Assembly: GCA_017470905.1 (NCBI GenBank)
Contig: JAFUXL010000003.1
Location: forward strand, 1 to 64,000
Reading direction: 5' to 3'
DNA: 64,000 bases
Source of the DNA: Ruminococcus sp.
GTDB lineage: Bacteria; Bacillota; Clostridia; Oscillospirales; Ruminococcaceae
The notes under the pieces are model-generated. The model was given only the letters and a program-made list of their open reading frames with translations, did not search any database and was not told where the DNA came from. The position numbers were made by a program, and so were the translations under genes. Numbering within the stretch: the first letter of the stretch is position 1; each line of letters opens with the position of its first letter. Positions 42,555 to 51,470 of this stretch are shown here, piece after piece.

Positions 42555-43031
42555 TCACTCGTTTTTGTGATGTTTCAGCTTGCTTTTAATCTTGTGTATC
42601 TTCTGATAGAGTGATGTTACCGACAGACCGAGCTTTTTTGCAACGGATTTTTTATCGCCGTAATCTGAGCCGTAATATTCACGGACGATGGCTTTTTCTT
42701 CATCGTCAAGCACATCGAGGATACTCTCACCGACATCTTCATCAAAGGGATTGTCAGCGGTGTTTCTGACTTCGGGGCTGTCCTCTATGCTCAAATCGTT
42801 GCGGATATTTTTCCGCCTGTAGGCATTTGTTATATTATCGGCGGCACGATAGAGCCAAATTCTTATATTATCATCATCGAGGTCTTTTATTTTTTTGAAA
42901 AGAGCAACAAAAACTTCCTGAGTGCAGTCCTCTGCGGCATATGTATCGAAATTCATTTTTGCATAGCAATAATTATATATTTCGGTGTAATACTGACTTA
43001 TTATTTCATTACACCTTTCCTTTTCAATCAA
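42555..43031 (-). CDS. ECF-type RNA polymerase sigma factor
   Basis: 158 residues. Region 2 (YYTEIYNYCYAKMNFDTYAA; EDCTQEVFVALFKKI) and region 4 HTH (KSVAKKLGLSVTSLYQKIHK), about the length of ordinary ECF sigmas. Probably controlled by the membrane protein encoded next on the same strand. GAAAGG precedes the ATG. Confidence 0.92.
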   Translation of the reverse strand: MIEKERCNEIISQYYTEIYNYCYAKMNFDTYAAEDCTQEVFVALFKKIKDLDDDNIRIWLYRAADNITNAYRRKNIRNDLSIEDSPEVRNTADNPFDEDVGESILDVLDDEEKAIVREYYGSDYGDKKSVAKKLGLSVTSLYQKIHKIKSKLKHHKNE

Positions 43032-43050
43032 ACAACCACAACCAATCTGA

Positions 43051-43066
43051 AATCGTCAATTTGCGC
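43051..43066 (-). repeat. Family B remnant
   Basis: On the minus strand GCGCAAATTGACGATT matches the 3' arm and tail of family B (GCGCAATTTGACGATT). The 5' arm is not recognisable; GGCGCAAG occurs nearby at about 43076-43083. Confidence 0.5.
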
Positions 43067-43089
43067 ATTTTAAATCTTGCGCCTTTTTT

Positions 43090-43130
43090 CATTGTTTCCC
43101 CCGCCGTAGGCGGGGGAAACAATGTTTTTT
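43090..43130. repeat. Perfect 16-bp hairpin (REP-like core) in the sigma/murC gap
   Basis: CATTGTTTCCCCCGCC-GTA-GGCGGGGGAAACAATG (43090-43105 with 43109-43124), followed by TTTTTT on plus and AAAAAAGG on minus. It resembles a terminator, but both adjacent genes point away from it. Confidence 0.7.
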
Positions 43131-43208
43131 GTACTTTCATAATTCATAATTATCTATAATCATTTTAACATTTATACTTACATATGTCAACAATTTTGTA
43201 AAGTATGT

Positions 43209-43237
43209 ATTTTCCTCCGCCAACGGCGGAGGAAAAT
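43209..43237. repeat. Perfect 13-bp hairpin (REP-like core)
   Basis: ATTTTCCTCCGCC-AAC-GGCGGAGGAAAAT, followed by AAAACAAAGAAAATTTTAA, which matches the family-A right flank. It lies 28 nt before the murC -35 box. The 355-bp gap 43032-43386 also has family-C repeats at 43137-43153 and 43349-43368. Confidence 0.7.
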
Positions 43238-43264
43238 AAAACAAAGAAAATTTTAATCTTCCTA

Positions 43265-43293
43265 TTGAAATATTATGCGGTTTATTGTATAAT
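43265..43293 (+). promoter_or_regulatory. Promoter of murC
   Basis: TTGAAA (43265-43270), 17 nt, TATAAT (43288-43293). Confidence 0.72.
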
Positions 43294-43386
43294 AATAGTA
43301 ACAGTGCTGATTTATTAAACCAAAATCAGAAATGCCGCAGGCATTAACAATTATGAATTATGCATTAAGCAAGAAGGGTGATTTCT

Positions 43387-44802
43387 TTGGATATTAATAT
43401 CTTGGATAACAAAAAGCATATACATTTCATCGGCATCGGCGGAAGCGGTATGTATCCCCTCGCACAGATACTCCATTCACAGGGATATTTCCTCACGGGC
43501 AGCGACAACAACGAAACAGAAACCCTTGATGCTGTGAGAAAAATGGGAATACAGGTATTTATCGGTCAGAAAGCCGAAAATATACAGGGTGCGGATTTGA
43601 TTGTACACACCGCCGCAATCATGGAGGATAACCCCGAGCTTATGGCGGCAAGGGCAAGCGGTATCCCCGTACTCGAAAGAGCCGACCTGCTCGGTATCGT
43701 TACAAGCCGCTATGATAACGCAGTATGCGTTTCGGGTACTCACGGCAAGACCTCAACCACCTCGATGATAACACAGATACTTTATACGGCTGGTGTTGAC
43801 CTCTCCGCATATATCGGCGGAAAGCTCCCCTGCATAGGCGGCAGCGGCATTGCAGGAAAGAGCGATATTCTCGTCTGCGAGTCCTGCGAATTTCAGGACC
43901 ATTATTTAAAGCTTTTCCCCGATATTGCCGTAATACTGAATGTGGACGCAGACCACCTCGACTATTTCGGAACGCTCGAAAATGTCATTGCATCTTTCAG
44001 GAAATTCGCACAGAACACATCAAAGCTTCTCATCGTGAACGGCTCGGATAAAAATACCATGAAAGCCGTTGAGGGAATTGACAAAAAAATCATAACATTC
44101 GGCACGGACAGCTCATGCGATTACTACCCCGAAAACGTAAAGCACGAAAACGGACTTCTTACCGTCTATGATGTCATGTACAGGGGCGAAAGGCTCGGAA
44201 CGGTTACTCTCCACGTTGCAGGAATACACAATGTTCTCAATTCGCTTGCGGCTGTGGCGGCGGCGATAGAATGCGGAGCGGATTTTGAATTTATCCAAAA
44301 GGGTCTTGAGGATTTCAGGGGCGCAAAAAGACGTTTTGAAAAACTCGGCTTTGAAAAGGGCATAACCGTTGTCGATGATTACGCTCACCACCCGACAGAG
44401 CTTGAAGCAACGCTCAATGCGGCTATGGAGATGAATTTCAACGAGGTATGGGCGGTATTCCAGCCCTTTACATTCAGCAGGACGAAAATTCTCCTTGACG
44501 ATTTCTCAAGAGTGCTTCAAATCCCCGACCACGCAGTCCTTACGGATATTATGGGCAGCAGAGAGAAAAACACCTATGGCATATTCACCCGTCACCTTGC
44601 GGAGAAAATCTCCGGCTGCATATATTTTCCGCAGAATGAGGACGAGGAATGGACAGACGAAAGAAAATATTTCAACTTCGGGCAGATATGCGATTACATC
44701 TGTGCCAACGCTCACGAGGGCGACCTCGTTATAACGCTCGGCTGCGGTGACGCATACAAAATAGCTAAAATGATACTTAAAAAATTATCTAAGGAGGAAT
44801 AA
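43387..44802 (+). CDS. murC: UDP-N-acetylmuramate-L-alanine ligase
   Basis: About 471 residues. FIGIGGSGMYPLAQIL (UDP-binding), ATP loop SGTHGKTSTTSM, LNVDADHLDYFGT and DDYAHHPTELEATL. Adds L-Ala to UDP-MurNAc in peptidoglycan precursor synthesis. AGAAGGG at 43372-43378 runs into a possible GTG start at 43378, so TTG 43387, with proper spacing, is the better start. Confidence 0.95.
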   Translation: MDINILDNKKHIHFIGIGGSGMYPLAQILHSQGYFLTGSDNNETETLDAVRKMGIQVFIGQKAENIQGADLIVHTAAIMEDNPELMAARASGIPVLERADLLGIVTSRYDNAVCVSGTHGKTSTTSMITQILYTAGVDLSAYIGGKLPCIGGSGIAGKSDILVCESCEFQDHYLKLFPDIAVILNVDADHLDYFGTLENVIASFRKFAQNTSKLLIVNGSDKNTMKAVEGIDKKIITFGTDSSCDYYPENVKHENGLLTVYDVMYRGERLGTVTLHVAGIHNVLNSLAAVAAAIECGADFEFIQKGLEDFRGAKRRFEKLGFEKGITVVDDYAHHPTELEATLNAAMEMNFNEVWAVFQPFTFSRTKILLDDFSRVLQIPDHAVLTDIMGSREKNTYGIFTRHLAEKISGCIYFPQNEDEEWTDERKYFNFGQICDYICANAHEGDLVITLGCGDAYKIAKMILKKLSKEE

Positions 44803-44807
44803 TCATC

Positions 44808-45389
44808 ATGTTGAAGAAAAAGGAACAGGAAGTTTTCGACTATATAAAAGGCAGGCTCGGAAGCGGTATTTCGCCGTCCGTAAGGGAAATAATGGACGCA
44901 ATGCATTTCAAGTCCACTTCTACCGCACACAGATACATCGAGACACTCGTTGCGGAGGGTCTGCTCGAAAAAACCGACAATCTCAACCGTGCTTTGAGAC
45001 TTCCCAACAGCGCATCGACCTCGGTTCCCGTACTCGGCACAGTTACCGCAGGTCAGCCCATTACAGCCTATGAGGACATAACGGGATATGTAAGCTTTGA
45101 GGTAAAGGGCATTGACCCGAAAGACCTCTTTGCACTCAGGGTAAAGGGCGAGAGCATGATAAACGCAGGCATACTTGACGGCGATATTGTTATCGTTGAA
45201 CACGTAAGCTATGCCGAAAACGGAGACATTGTCGTCGCATTCATCAACGGCGAGGACGCTACTGTGAAGCGTTTTTACAAGGAGAACGGTCACTATCGCC
45301 TCCAGCCCGAAAACGATACGATGAAGCCCATAATTCTTGACAGTGTTGACATTCTCGGAAGGGTTGTCGGATTAAAGAGATATTACTGA
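44808..45389 (+). CDS. lexA: LexA repressor
   Basis: 193 residues. N-terminal winged HTH (SPSVREIMDAMHFKSTSTAHRYIETL), self-cleavage site TAGQPI (Ala-Gly), catalytic GESMINAGI (Ser) and EDATVKRFY (Lys). SOS regulator, autocleaved with RecA. AAGGAGG precedes the ATG, 5 nt past murC. No clear SOS box was found near it by eye. Confidence 0.94.
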   Translation: MLKKKEQEVFDYIKGRLGSGISPSVREIMDAMHFKSTSTAHRYIETLVAEGLLEKTDNLNRALRLPNSASTSVPVLGTVTAGQPITAYEDITGYVSFEVKGIDPKDLFALRVKGESMINAGILDGDIVIVEHVSYAENGDIVVAFINGEDATVKRFYKENGHYRLQPENDTMKPIILDSVDILGRVVGLKRYY

Positions 45390-45422
45390 TATTCGGCAGA
45401 CAAAGAAAGGATAATAATAAAA

Positions 45423-45791
45423 ATGGAAGAAATAAAAAATGAAATAAAAATCGTTATCTGCGGCAAGGAATACAAGCTCAAAACCGCAGAGTCTCCCAAT
45501 TATGTCTTTGCCCTTGCAAGGGCATTGGAGGGGAAAATAAACGAAATTTCCTCGAACGGCGCATCTCCCTATTCCGCCGCCATAATGGTTGCACTCACAA
45601 TCCTCGATGACCTCAACAAAGCCAACAAGAGACTCGATGACATACGCAGTCAGGCAAAGGAGTATGTCAGCGAGGCAGGCAAGGTGAGAATGGAGAGAGA
45701 TACCGCCGTCAAGGAAATGGAAATCCTCAAAGCCAAGGTTGCACAGCTTGAAAATATCGTGAAAATGCAGAGGTCAAAGGATAATGCCTGA
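45423..45791 (+). CDS. zapA: Cell division protein ZapA
   Basis: 122 residues. The head (IKIVICGKEYKLKTAESPNYVFALARAL) and ALTILDDLNKA are typical ZapA, followed by a C-terminal coiled coil (ERDTAVKEMEILKAKVAQLE). Bundles FtsZ filaments at the division site. Its stop overlaps the start of the U32 peptidase gene. Confidence 0.88.
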   Translation: MEEIKNEIKIVICGKEYKLKTAESPNYVFALARALEGKINEISSNGASPYSAAIMVALTILDDLNKANKRLDDIRSQAKEYVSEAGKVRMERDTAVKEMEILKAKVAQLENIVKMQRSKDNA

Positions 45792-47839
45792 TGAATACCC
45801 CTGAAATACTCGCCCCAGCAGGAAGTATGGAAACCCTCCGTGTGGCTCTGCGATGCGGTGCGGACGCAGTCTATGCAGGAGGTAAATATTTCTCCGCAAG
45901 AAACAGCGCAGTCAATTTCACCGATGAAGAACTCTCCGAGGCGGTGAGATTATGCCATATGTATTCGGCGAAAATCTATATCGCCGTGAATACGATTATT
46001 TCCGACAGCGAAATCGGAAAATTCTGCGCCTACATACGTTTTCTCCATGAAAACGGCATTGACGGCTGTATCGTTCAGGACTGGGGTGCGGCTGTGCTGA
46101 TAAGAAATATCGTTCCCGATGCAGTTATCCACGCATCTACACAGATGTCCGTGCATACCGCCGCAGGTGCGCAGCTTCTCGGAAGTCTCGGATATTCAAG
46201 AATTGTTCCTGCAAGGGAATGCAATAAGAATACTCTTGCGAAAATTTGCGCCCTCGGTACGGAAACGGAAATTTTCGTACACGGTGCGCTGTGTATGTCC
46301 GTTTCGGGACAGTGCTATATGTCGGCGGCAATCGGCTCACGCTCTGCGAACCGTGGCTGCTGCGGACAAGCCTGCCGTCTGCCCTATTCCTCGTGCGGAG
46401 ATAAAAATTACTGCGCACTGTCGCTCAAAGACCTTTCCTTAATTCCGAGGGTGCGTGAGCTTTCCGAAATCGGTGCGGACTCCCTGAAAATAGAGGGGAG
46501 AATGAAAAGACCCGAATATGTTGCCTCCGCCGTGCATGAGCTTAAAAAATCCCTTGACGGCATTAATCCCGATATGCATACACTGAGGGGGATATTTTCG
46601 AGAAGCGGCTTTACGGACGGCTATTTCACGGGGAAAAGGTCTGATATGTTCGGACAGCGTGAAAAGGAAGATGTGGTCTCCGCCCGTGAGCTTATCCCGA
46701 AAATCCACGAACTCTACAGGAGCGAAAGACAGGTTTATGAAATTGATATTCACTGCGTTATGAAATGCGGTCAGCCCGTAAGGATAGATGCGCAGTGCGG
46801 TGATGTTTTTGTCTCCGTATGCGGAGATATTCCCGATAAAGCGCAGAAACTTCCCACGGACTGCGAAATGCTGCTGAAACAGATTTCAAAGCTGGGGGAT
46901 ACGGTTTTCTGTGTCGGGAATTTTTCGGCGGATATTGACAGTGGACTTTTCATGAGCGCAGGAAAATTAAACGAACTGCGCAGGGAAATGTCACAAAGAC
47001 TTGCCGAAAATATAATAACTAAAAATACCCCCGTATATCATATCACGGACTATTCCCCCGTACTGCCCGAAAAATCATATATAAAGCATGAAAGACTTCC
47101 GTTGCGCACATTCTGCCGAAATATAAATCAGGCAAAAGCCGCAGCCGAATTTTCCGAATATATCATAACCGATGAAAATATAAGCCTTTCCGAGCCTGTG
47201 CTGAACGAGATTGAATATCTTTCGGACAAGATAATTCTCTCTCCGCCGAGATTTATCCACGATGAGGAGAAAACTGCAAAACAGCTTGAATATATAAAAA
47301 ATAAATTCGGTATAAAGCGTCTTTTCTGCCATACTCCCGACTGCATTGCAATCGGAAAAAAACTCGGCTTTGAGCTTTACGGCAGCTATACGCTCAATAT
47401 ATTCAATTCATACAGTGCGGAGTATATGAAAAATATCGGACTGAAGGACTGTGTTTTCTCGTTCGAGGCTAAGAAATCGCAGTATTTGCAGTTAAGCACG
47501 GGGCTTTGTGTCGGTATGCCCGTTTACGGAAAAATCCCCCTCATGCTTACGGTAAACTGTCCCATAAAAAATGAAATCGGCTGCAAAAAATGCACGGGTT
47601 TCATAACCGACCGCATAAGGCGAAAGCTGCCCGTATTCTGTCATGCAGGATATACAGAAATACTCAACCCCGATGTTTTATACATTGACAGTGAAGATAT
47701 ACCCGAAAATGTAAGCTTCGGAATTGTCATGCTCTCGGACGAAAGCCCGGAACAGACAAGGGATATTCTTTCGGGCATAAAGCCGGGGGGGAATATAACG
47801 AGAGGTCTCTACAGGAAAGGATTGCAGGAAATAAAATGA
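45791..47839 (+). CDS. U32 family peptidase (DUF3656-type)
   Basis: 682 residues. N-terminal U32 barrel (EILAPAGSMETLRVALRCGADAVYAGG; ARNSAVNFTDEEL; HGALCMSVSGQCYMSA; GCCGQACRLPYS; LSLKDLSLI; LKIEGRMKRPEYVA) and an extended C-terminal part ending in Cys pairs. The Cys-rich signature is shared with RNA-modifying relatives (RlhA, TrhP), so a role in RNA hydroxylation is as plausible as proteolysis. Follows zapA, as in many Firmicutes. ATGA overlap. Confidence 0.9.
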   Translation: MNTPEILAPAGSMETLRVALRCGADAVYAGGKYFSARNSAVNFTDEELSEAVRLCHMYSAKIYIAVNTIISDSEIGKFCAYIRFLHENGIDGCIVQDWGAAVLIRNIVPDAVIHASTQMSVHTAAGAQLLGSLGYSRIVPARECNKNTLAKICALGTETEIFVHGALCMSVSGQCYMSAAIGSRSANRGCCGQACRLPYSSCGDKNYCALSLKDLSLIPRVRELSEIGADSLKIEGRMKRPEYVASAVHELKKSLDGINPDMHTLRGIFSRSGFTDGYFTGKRSDMFGQREKEDVVSARELIPKIHELYRSERQVYEIDIHCVMKCGQPVRIDAQCGDVFVSVCGDIPDKAQKLPTDCEMLLKQISKLGDTVFCVGNFSADIDSGLFMSAGKLNELRREMSQRLAENIITKNTPVYHITDYSPVLPEKSYIKHERLPLRTFCRNINQAKAAAEFSEYIITDENISLSEPVLNEIEYLSDKIILSPPRFIHDEEKTAKQLEYIKNKFGIKRLFCHTPDCIAIGKKLGFELYGSYTLNIFNSYSAEYMKNIGLKDCVFSFEAKKSQYLQLSTGLCVGMPVYGKIPLMLTVNCPIKNEIGCKKCTGFITDRIRRKLPVFCHAGYTEILNPDVLYIDSEDIPENVSFGIVMLSDESPEQTRDILSGIKPGGNITRGLYRKGLQEIK

Positions 47840-48273
47840 AGCTAATATTCAAAAAAATACGTAAAAACGCAGTAATACCCTCCCGTGCCACGTCCGCAAG
47901 TGCCGGGCTTGATATATCCGCCTGTCTTGATGAACCCGTAACGCTCGAAAGCGGCGAAATAAAAATGATACCCACGGGACTTAAGGCGCAGACGGACTGT
48001 GACGATGTTGCACTGCTCATATATCCCCGTTCGGGGCTTTCGACAAAATACGGAGTAAGCCTTGCGAATTGCGTGGGAGTGGTTGACAGCGACTACAGGG
48101 GGGAATGGTTCATTCCGCTTATCAATCACGGAAAAGAGCCTTTCACCGTGACGAACGGAATGCGGATAGCACAGCTTATCCCCACAAGAGTACTCTTTCC
48201 CGAAACGGAGGTCAGCGAAAGCCTTGACGATACGGAGAGGGGAAAAGGCGGTTTCGGCTCTTCGGGAATATAA
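47836..48273 (+). CDS. dut: dUTP diphosphatase
   Basis: 145 residues with all five dUTPase motifs: ASAGLDISA, PRSGLSTKYG, GVVDSDYRGE, RIAQLI and the C-terminal arm RGKGGFGSSG. Hydrolyses dUTP to dUMP. Overlaps the U32 gene by 4 nt. Confidence 0.96.
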   Translation: MKLIFKKIRKNAVIPSRATSASAGLDISACLDEPVTLESGEIKMIPTGLKAQTDCDDVALLIYPRSGLSTKYGVSLANCVGVVDSDYRGEWFIPLINHGKEPFTVTNGMRIAQLIPTRVLFPETEVSESLDDTERGKGGFGSSGI

Positions 48274-48353
48274 TAAAAACATCGTTCCTCCGCCAACGGC
48301 GGAGGAAAAAAAGAAAAAACATAAAATTTTTATTATTTCAAAATGCCCGTTTA
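48271..48353 (+). repeat. Leader element family A, partial copy upstream of the DUF4321 gene
   Basis: TAATAAAAACATCG, hairpin TTCCTCCGCC-AAC-GGCGGAGGAA (48285-48307), AAAAAAAGAAAAAACATAAA, TTATTTCAAAATGCCCGTTTA. The 5' arm is missing. It ends 25 nt before the ATG of the next gene, same sense. Confidence 0.7.
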
Positions 48354-48378
48354 CGGATACTTCATTAAGGAGAAGAAA

Positions 48379-48633
48379 ATGAAGAAATTTTACTTTGTAA
48401 TTCTTATACTCGCAGCGATAACCCTCGGCGGATTTATCGGAAGCTCTGCGGACGGCTCACTGTGGTGGCTCGGATATGTGACGAGGTTTTCCTTTGAACC
48501 GGGAACTTTCATTAACATAAACATATTATCGCTGACATTCGGCATAACGGTGAATATCAGCATAGCGCAGATAATACTTATATTTGTGGCAATATTTGCA
48601 TATTACAAGACAGCCCCGAAACTTTTTCCCTGA
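48379..48633 (+). CDS. DUF4321 small membrane protein
   Basis: 84 residues with two membrane helices (FVILILAAITLGGFIGSS; ISIAQIILIFVAIFAYYK). I recognise this as the DUF4321 type commonly found just before mreB in Clostridia; function unknown. AAGGAG at about 48369 supports ATG 48379. A longer frame opening at 48343 begins inside the repeat element and is not likely. Confidence 0.82.
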   Translation: MKKFYFVILILAAITLGGFIGSSADGSLWWLGYVTRFSFEPGTFININILSLTFGITVNISIAQIILIFVAIFAYYKTAPKLFP

Positions 48634-48715
48634 TAGTATTTTTTTACAGTTTTTCAGGGCATACATACGATGTTATTCTTAAATTCGACAAAAAATATAA
48701 TTTCTCAAAAAAGCA

Positions 48716-48744
48716 TTGTCTGTATCATTTCAAAGTGATATAAT
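48716..48744 (+). promoter_or_regulatory. Promoter of the mreBCD-PBP2 operon
   Basis: TTGTCT (48716-48721), 17 nt, TATAAT (48739-48744). Confidence 0.68.
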
Positions 48745-48767
48745 ATATACTGAAATATGATATTTCG

Positions 48768-48807
48768 CCATACGGCGAAGAATAAAAATATCTCTCCGCC
48801 TGCGGAG
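48768..48807 (+). repeat. Two small palindromes in the mreB leader
   Basis: TTCGCC-ATAC-GGCGAA and CTCCGC-CT-GCGGAG in tandem, followed by a purine-rich stretch with repeated GATAAA to about 48868 before AAGGAG and the mreB ATG. Confidence 0.6.
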
Positions 48808-48893
48808 AATACCCAGAAAAAGAAAGATAAATAAACAGATAAAGATAAAAAGATAGTAAAAGATAATTGTAAAGCAAGGAGTCACTGAACAGA

Positions 48894-49910
48894 ATGTTTA
48901 CAAAAGATATCGGTATAGACCTCGGTACTGCAAATACCCTCATATATATGCGCGGAAAGGGTATAATAATAAGAGAACCCTCGGTTGTTGCCGTAAATAC
49001 CAGAACCGACAAGACAAGATATGTCGGTACTGAGGCTAAGGAAGTCATCGGCAGAACCCCCGGTTCGATTGTCGCCGTAAGACCGCTTAAGGACGGAGTT
49101 ATCGCAGATTTTGACATAGCAACCACTCTTCTTCAGGAATTTATAAAAAAAGCACTGCGCGGAAGATTTCTGACCAAGGCGAATGTCATAATATGCATTC
49201 CCTCCGGCGTTACGGCAGTCGAAAGACGTGCCGTGCGTGAAGCCTGCAAAAAGGCAGGGGCGAATAATGTCCTTATCATCGAAGAACCGATGGCGGCTGC
49301 CATTGGTGCAGGACTGCCTACCAATGCCCCCGAAGGAAGCATGATTGTTGACATAGGCGGCGGAACCAGCGAGGTCGCCGTAATCTCTCTCGGAGGAATA
49401 GTCGCCGCAAGGTCTATAAGATGTGCAGGCGACGAATTTGATGCGTCAATTATAAATTATATCAAGAAAAAATATAACCTCCTCATCGGAGAGAGAACCG
49501 CCGAGAATATCAAGATAGAAATCGGCTCGGCATTTCCGGGAAGCAAGGAGGAAAGCCTCGAAATCAAGGGAAGAAATCTCCTCAACGGTCTGCCCGAAAA
49601 TGTCAATGTCAGCTCTGCGGAAATCAGAGACGCACTTGTCGAGCCGCTTGCAAGGGTGATTGATGCGATAAAAAGCACCCTTGAAGAAACTCCCCCTGAG
49701 CTTTCGGCGGATATAATCGACCACGGCATTACCCTTGCAGGCGGCGGCGCACTGCTGAGAGGTCTTGACAGACTTATAAACCGTGAAACGGGTATGCCCG
49801 TGTATATTGCGGAATATCCCCTCGACTGCGTTGCGGAGGGTACGGGGAAAATTCTCGAAAATATAAACGACTATCAGGACGCTCTCATGGAAAACGTAAG
49901 ATATTATTGA
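48894..49910 (+). CDS. mreB: Rod-shape actin homologue MreB
   Basis: 338 residues. Phosphate loop DIGIDLGTANTLIYM, CIPSGVTAVERRA, EEPMAAAIGAGLP, IVDIGGGTSEVAVISLGG and LAGGGALLRGL. Forms membrane filaments guiding side-wall synthesis. First gene of mreB-mreC-mreD-PBP2. Confidence 0.97.
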   Translation: MFTKDIGIDLGTANTLIYMRGKGIIIREPSVVAVNTRTDKTRYVGTEAKEVIGRTPGSIVAVRPLKDGVIADFDIATTLLQEFIKKALRGRFLTKANVIICIPSGVTAVERRAVREACKKAGANNVLIIEEPMAAAIGAGLPTNAPEGSMIVDIGGGTSEVAVISLGGIVAARSIRCAGDEFDASIINYIKKKYNLLIGERTAENIKIEIGSAFPGSKEESLEIKGRNLLNGLPENVNVSSAEIRDALVEPLARVIDAIKSTLEETPPELSADIIDHGITLAGGGALLRGLDRLINRETGMPVYIAEYPLDCVAEGTGKILENINDYQDALMENVRYY

Positions 49911-49921
49911 TACTATTATCA

Positions 49922-49998
49922 CTGTTCCCCCCATCTCAGATGGGGGATAACAGACAAAATATAAGAGTTTTTGTGCATTATTTCAAAATGCTCATTTA
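49922..49998 (+). repeat. Leader element family A, 3' half, between mreB and mreC
   Basis: CTGTTCCCCCCATC-TCA-GATGGGGGATAACAG hairpin (49922-49953), then ACAAAATATAAGAG, TTGTGCATTATTTC and AAAATGCTCATTTA. The 5' arm present in promoter-linked copies is absent from this operon-internal copy. It ends 21 nt before mreC. Confidence 0.75.
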
Positions 49999-50019
49999 TA
50001 TATTAATTTTCACGGGGGT

Positions 50020-50904
50020 ATGTTGTTATTGAAAAGTTTTGTTAAAAGCACAAGGTTCAGAATTTTGATTGCCTTTGTAGCCTTTCTTGTTGGAATAATG
50101 ATATATGCCGTAACAAAGGGCGGATATTCCCTTTCTGCCGCATCTCTGATAAATCTTGTGACACAGCCCGTCAAATCCGTTTCAAATTCGATAGCTCTGG
50201 AATTTGAACGCATATCCGATAAGATATTTAGCCCCGACAAATATTATATCGAAAACCAGGAGCTTAAAGAACGCATAAACGAACTCAACAGAAAGCTTGC
50301 CGAATATGACGACCTGAAAGCGGAGGTCGAGGAGCTGCGGAAATTTGCCGATATGAAAAAGGAATACCCCGAACTCGATATGTCAATGCCTGCTGAAGTC
50401 CTCGGATATGTCACCAACGACCCGTTCAAATCGTTCAATATCGACAAGGGCAGTGCGGACGGCATTGAACCGTACAGCCCCGTTATAACCGCTGACGGAC
50501 TTGTTGGAATGACTGTCGAGGTATCGGAGAGAAGCTCAACCGTCAGGACGATTTTGTCGCCCGATTTGTCCGTTGCGGCGGTAGCCTCTTCCACAAATGC
50601 CGATTACGGAATAATCGAGGGTACTGTCCTTACGGCGGCTGACGGTCACACGAAAATGAGCCACCTCTCGACTGCGCATAAGCTGCGTGAGGGAGATTTA
50701 ATCGTCACGGCAGGAAATACAGGTATGTTCCCGAAGGATTACCCCATAGGAACGGTTTTAAGCACGGATTTTGAGATAAACGGACTTTCAGCCTGTGCCG
50801 AGATTGAGCCGTGCTGCGATATAACGAGATTAAGCACGGTTTTCGTCATAACCGACTTTACGGGAAAAAAGGAGGGCGCAGATGAGAATAAAACTGCCCC
50901 GTGA
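50020..50904 (+). CDS. mreC: Rod-shape protein MreC
   Basis: 294 residues. N-terminal membrane helix (FRILIAFVAFLVGIMIYAV), coiled coil ~75-115, then the beta-rich MreC domain (VLGYVTNDPF, GLVGMTVEVSERSSTVRTIL, GDLIVTAGNTGMFPKDYPIG). Links MreB to the wall synthases. The GGGGG is very close to ATG 50020, so TTG 50029 is an alternative start. Confidence 0.94.
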   Translation: MLLLKSFVKSTRFRILIAFVAFLVGIMIYAVTKGGYSLSAASLINLVTQPVKSVSNSIALEFERISDKIFSPDKYYIENQELKERINELNRKLAEYDDLKAEVEELRKFADMKKEYPELDMSMPAEVLGYVTNDPFKSFNIDKGSADGIEPYSPVITADGLVGMTVEVSERSSTVRTILSPDLSVAAVASSTNADYGIIEGTVLTAADGHTKMSHLSTAHKLREGDLIVTAGNTGMFPKDYPIGTVLSTDFEINGLSACAEIEPCCDITRLSTVFVITDFTGKKEGADENKTAP

Positions 50905-51466
50905 GAAAAGAATATATTATATAAAAACCGTAATCAGGTGGATAATATATTATATAATTATAATCCTGTTCTTTTCGACCATGAATGCAGGAACATGGAC
51001 AAAGCCCATACTCCTCGTTCCTGCGGCACTGTGCATAGCGATGAAAAACGATGTAATGGCATCGGCATTCACGGGCGCAGTATGCGGATTTCTGACTGAC
51101 GTAGCCTGCGGAAAGCTTTTCGGCTACAATGCGGTACTGCTGACGGTATTCTGTGCGGCGGTATCCCTTGTATTTGAACTGTATTTTCGGGATAAATTCA
51201 TAAATTTTTTCTGGATAAATGCTGTCGTTTCGCTTATACAGTGCTGTCTCGATTTTGAATTTTATTATAATATCTGGAAATACGACCACGCAGAAATGAT
51301 ATTCTATGGCATAACCGTGAAAGTATGGGCATATACCGTCATATCATCGGTATTTGTGTATCTGATTTTCAAATTCGTCAATAAAAAGCTGATGCCGAGA
51401 GAACACCTGACAATAAAGGAAATTATCGACAATAACCGTGGAATAACTCAATTCAGTAAGGAGTGA
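50882..51466 (+). CDS. mreD: Rod-shape protein MreD
   Basis: 194 residues with about five membrane helices (IIYYIIIILFFSTMNAGTW; GAVCGFLTDVACGKLFGYNA). Overlaps mreC by 23 nt and precedes PBP2. Part of the elongasome membrane complex. Confidence 0.9.
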   Translation: MRIKLPREKRIYYIKTVIRWIIYYIIIILFFSTMNAGTWTKPILLVPAALCIAMKNDVMASAFTGAVCGFLTDVACGKLFGYNAVLLTVFCAAVSLVFELYFRDKFINFFWINAVVSLIQCCLDFEFYYNIWKYDHAEMIFYGITVKVWAYTVISSVFVYLIFKFVNKKLMPREHLTIKEIIDNNRGITQFSKE

Positions 51467-51470
51467 TTTT

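Noticed and set aside
44802-44808. SOS box controlling lexA
   Set aside because: The gap to murC is 5 nt and no GAACnnnnGTTC-type site was found nearby. Regulation is probably from the murC promoter.
48343-48378. 12-residue N-terminal extension of the DUF4321 protein
   Set aside because: It starts inside a family-A element and lacks a ribosome site, whereas AAGGAG sits properly before ATG 48379.
48808-48870. CRISPR-like short direct repeats (GATAAA) in the mreB leader
   Set aside because: Units are 6-7 nt, irregular and without spacers. It is a purine-rich leader, not an array. No cas genes in the window.
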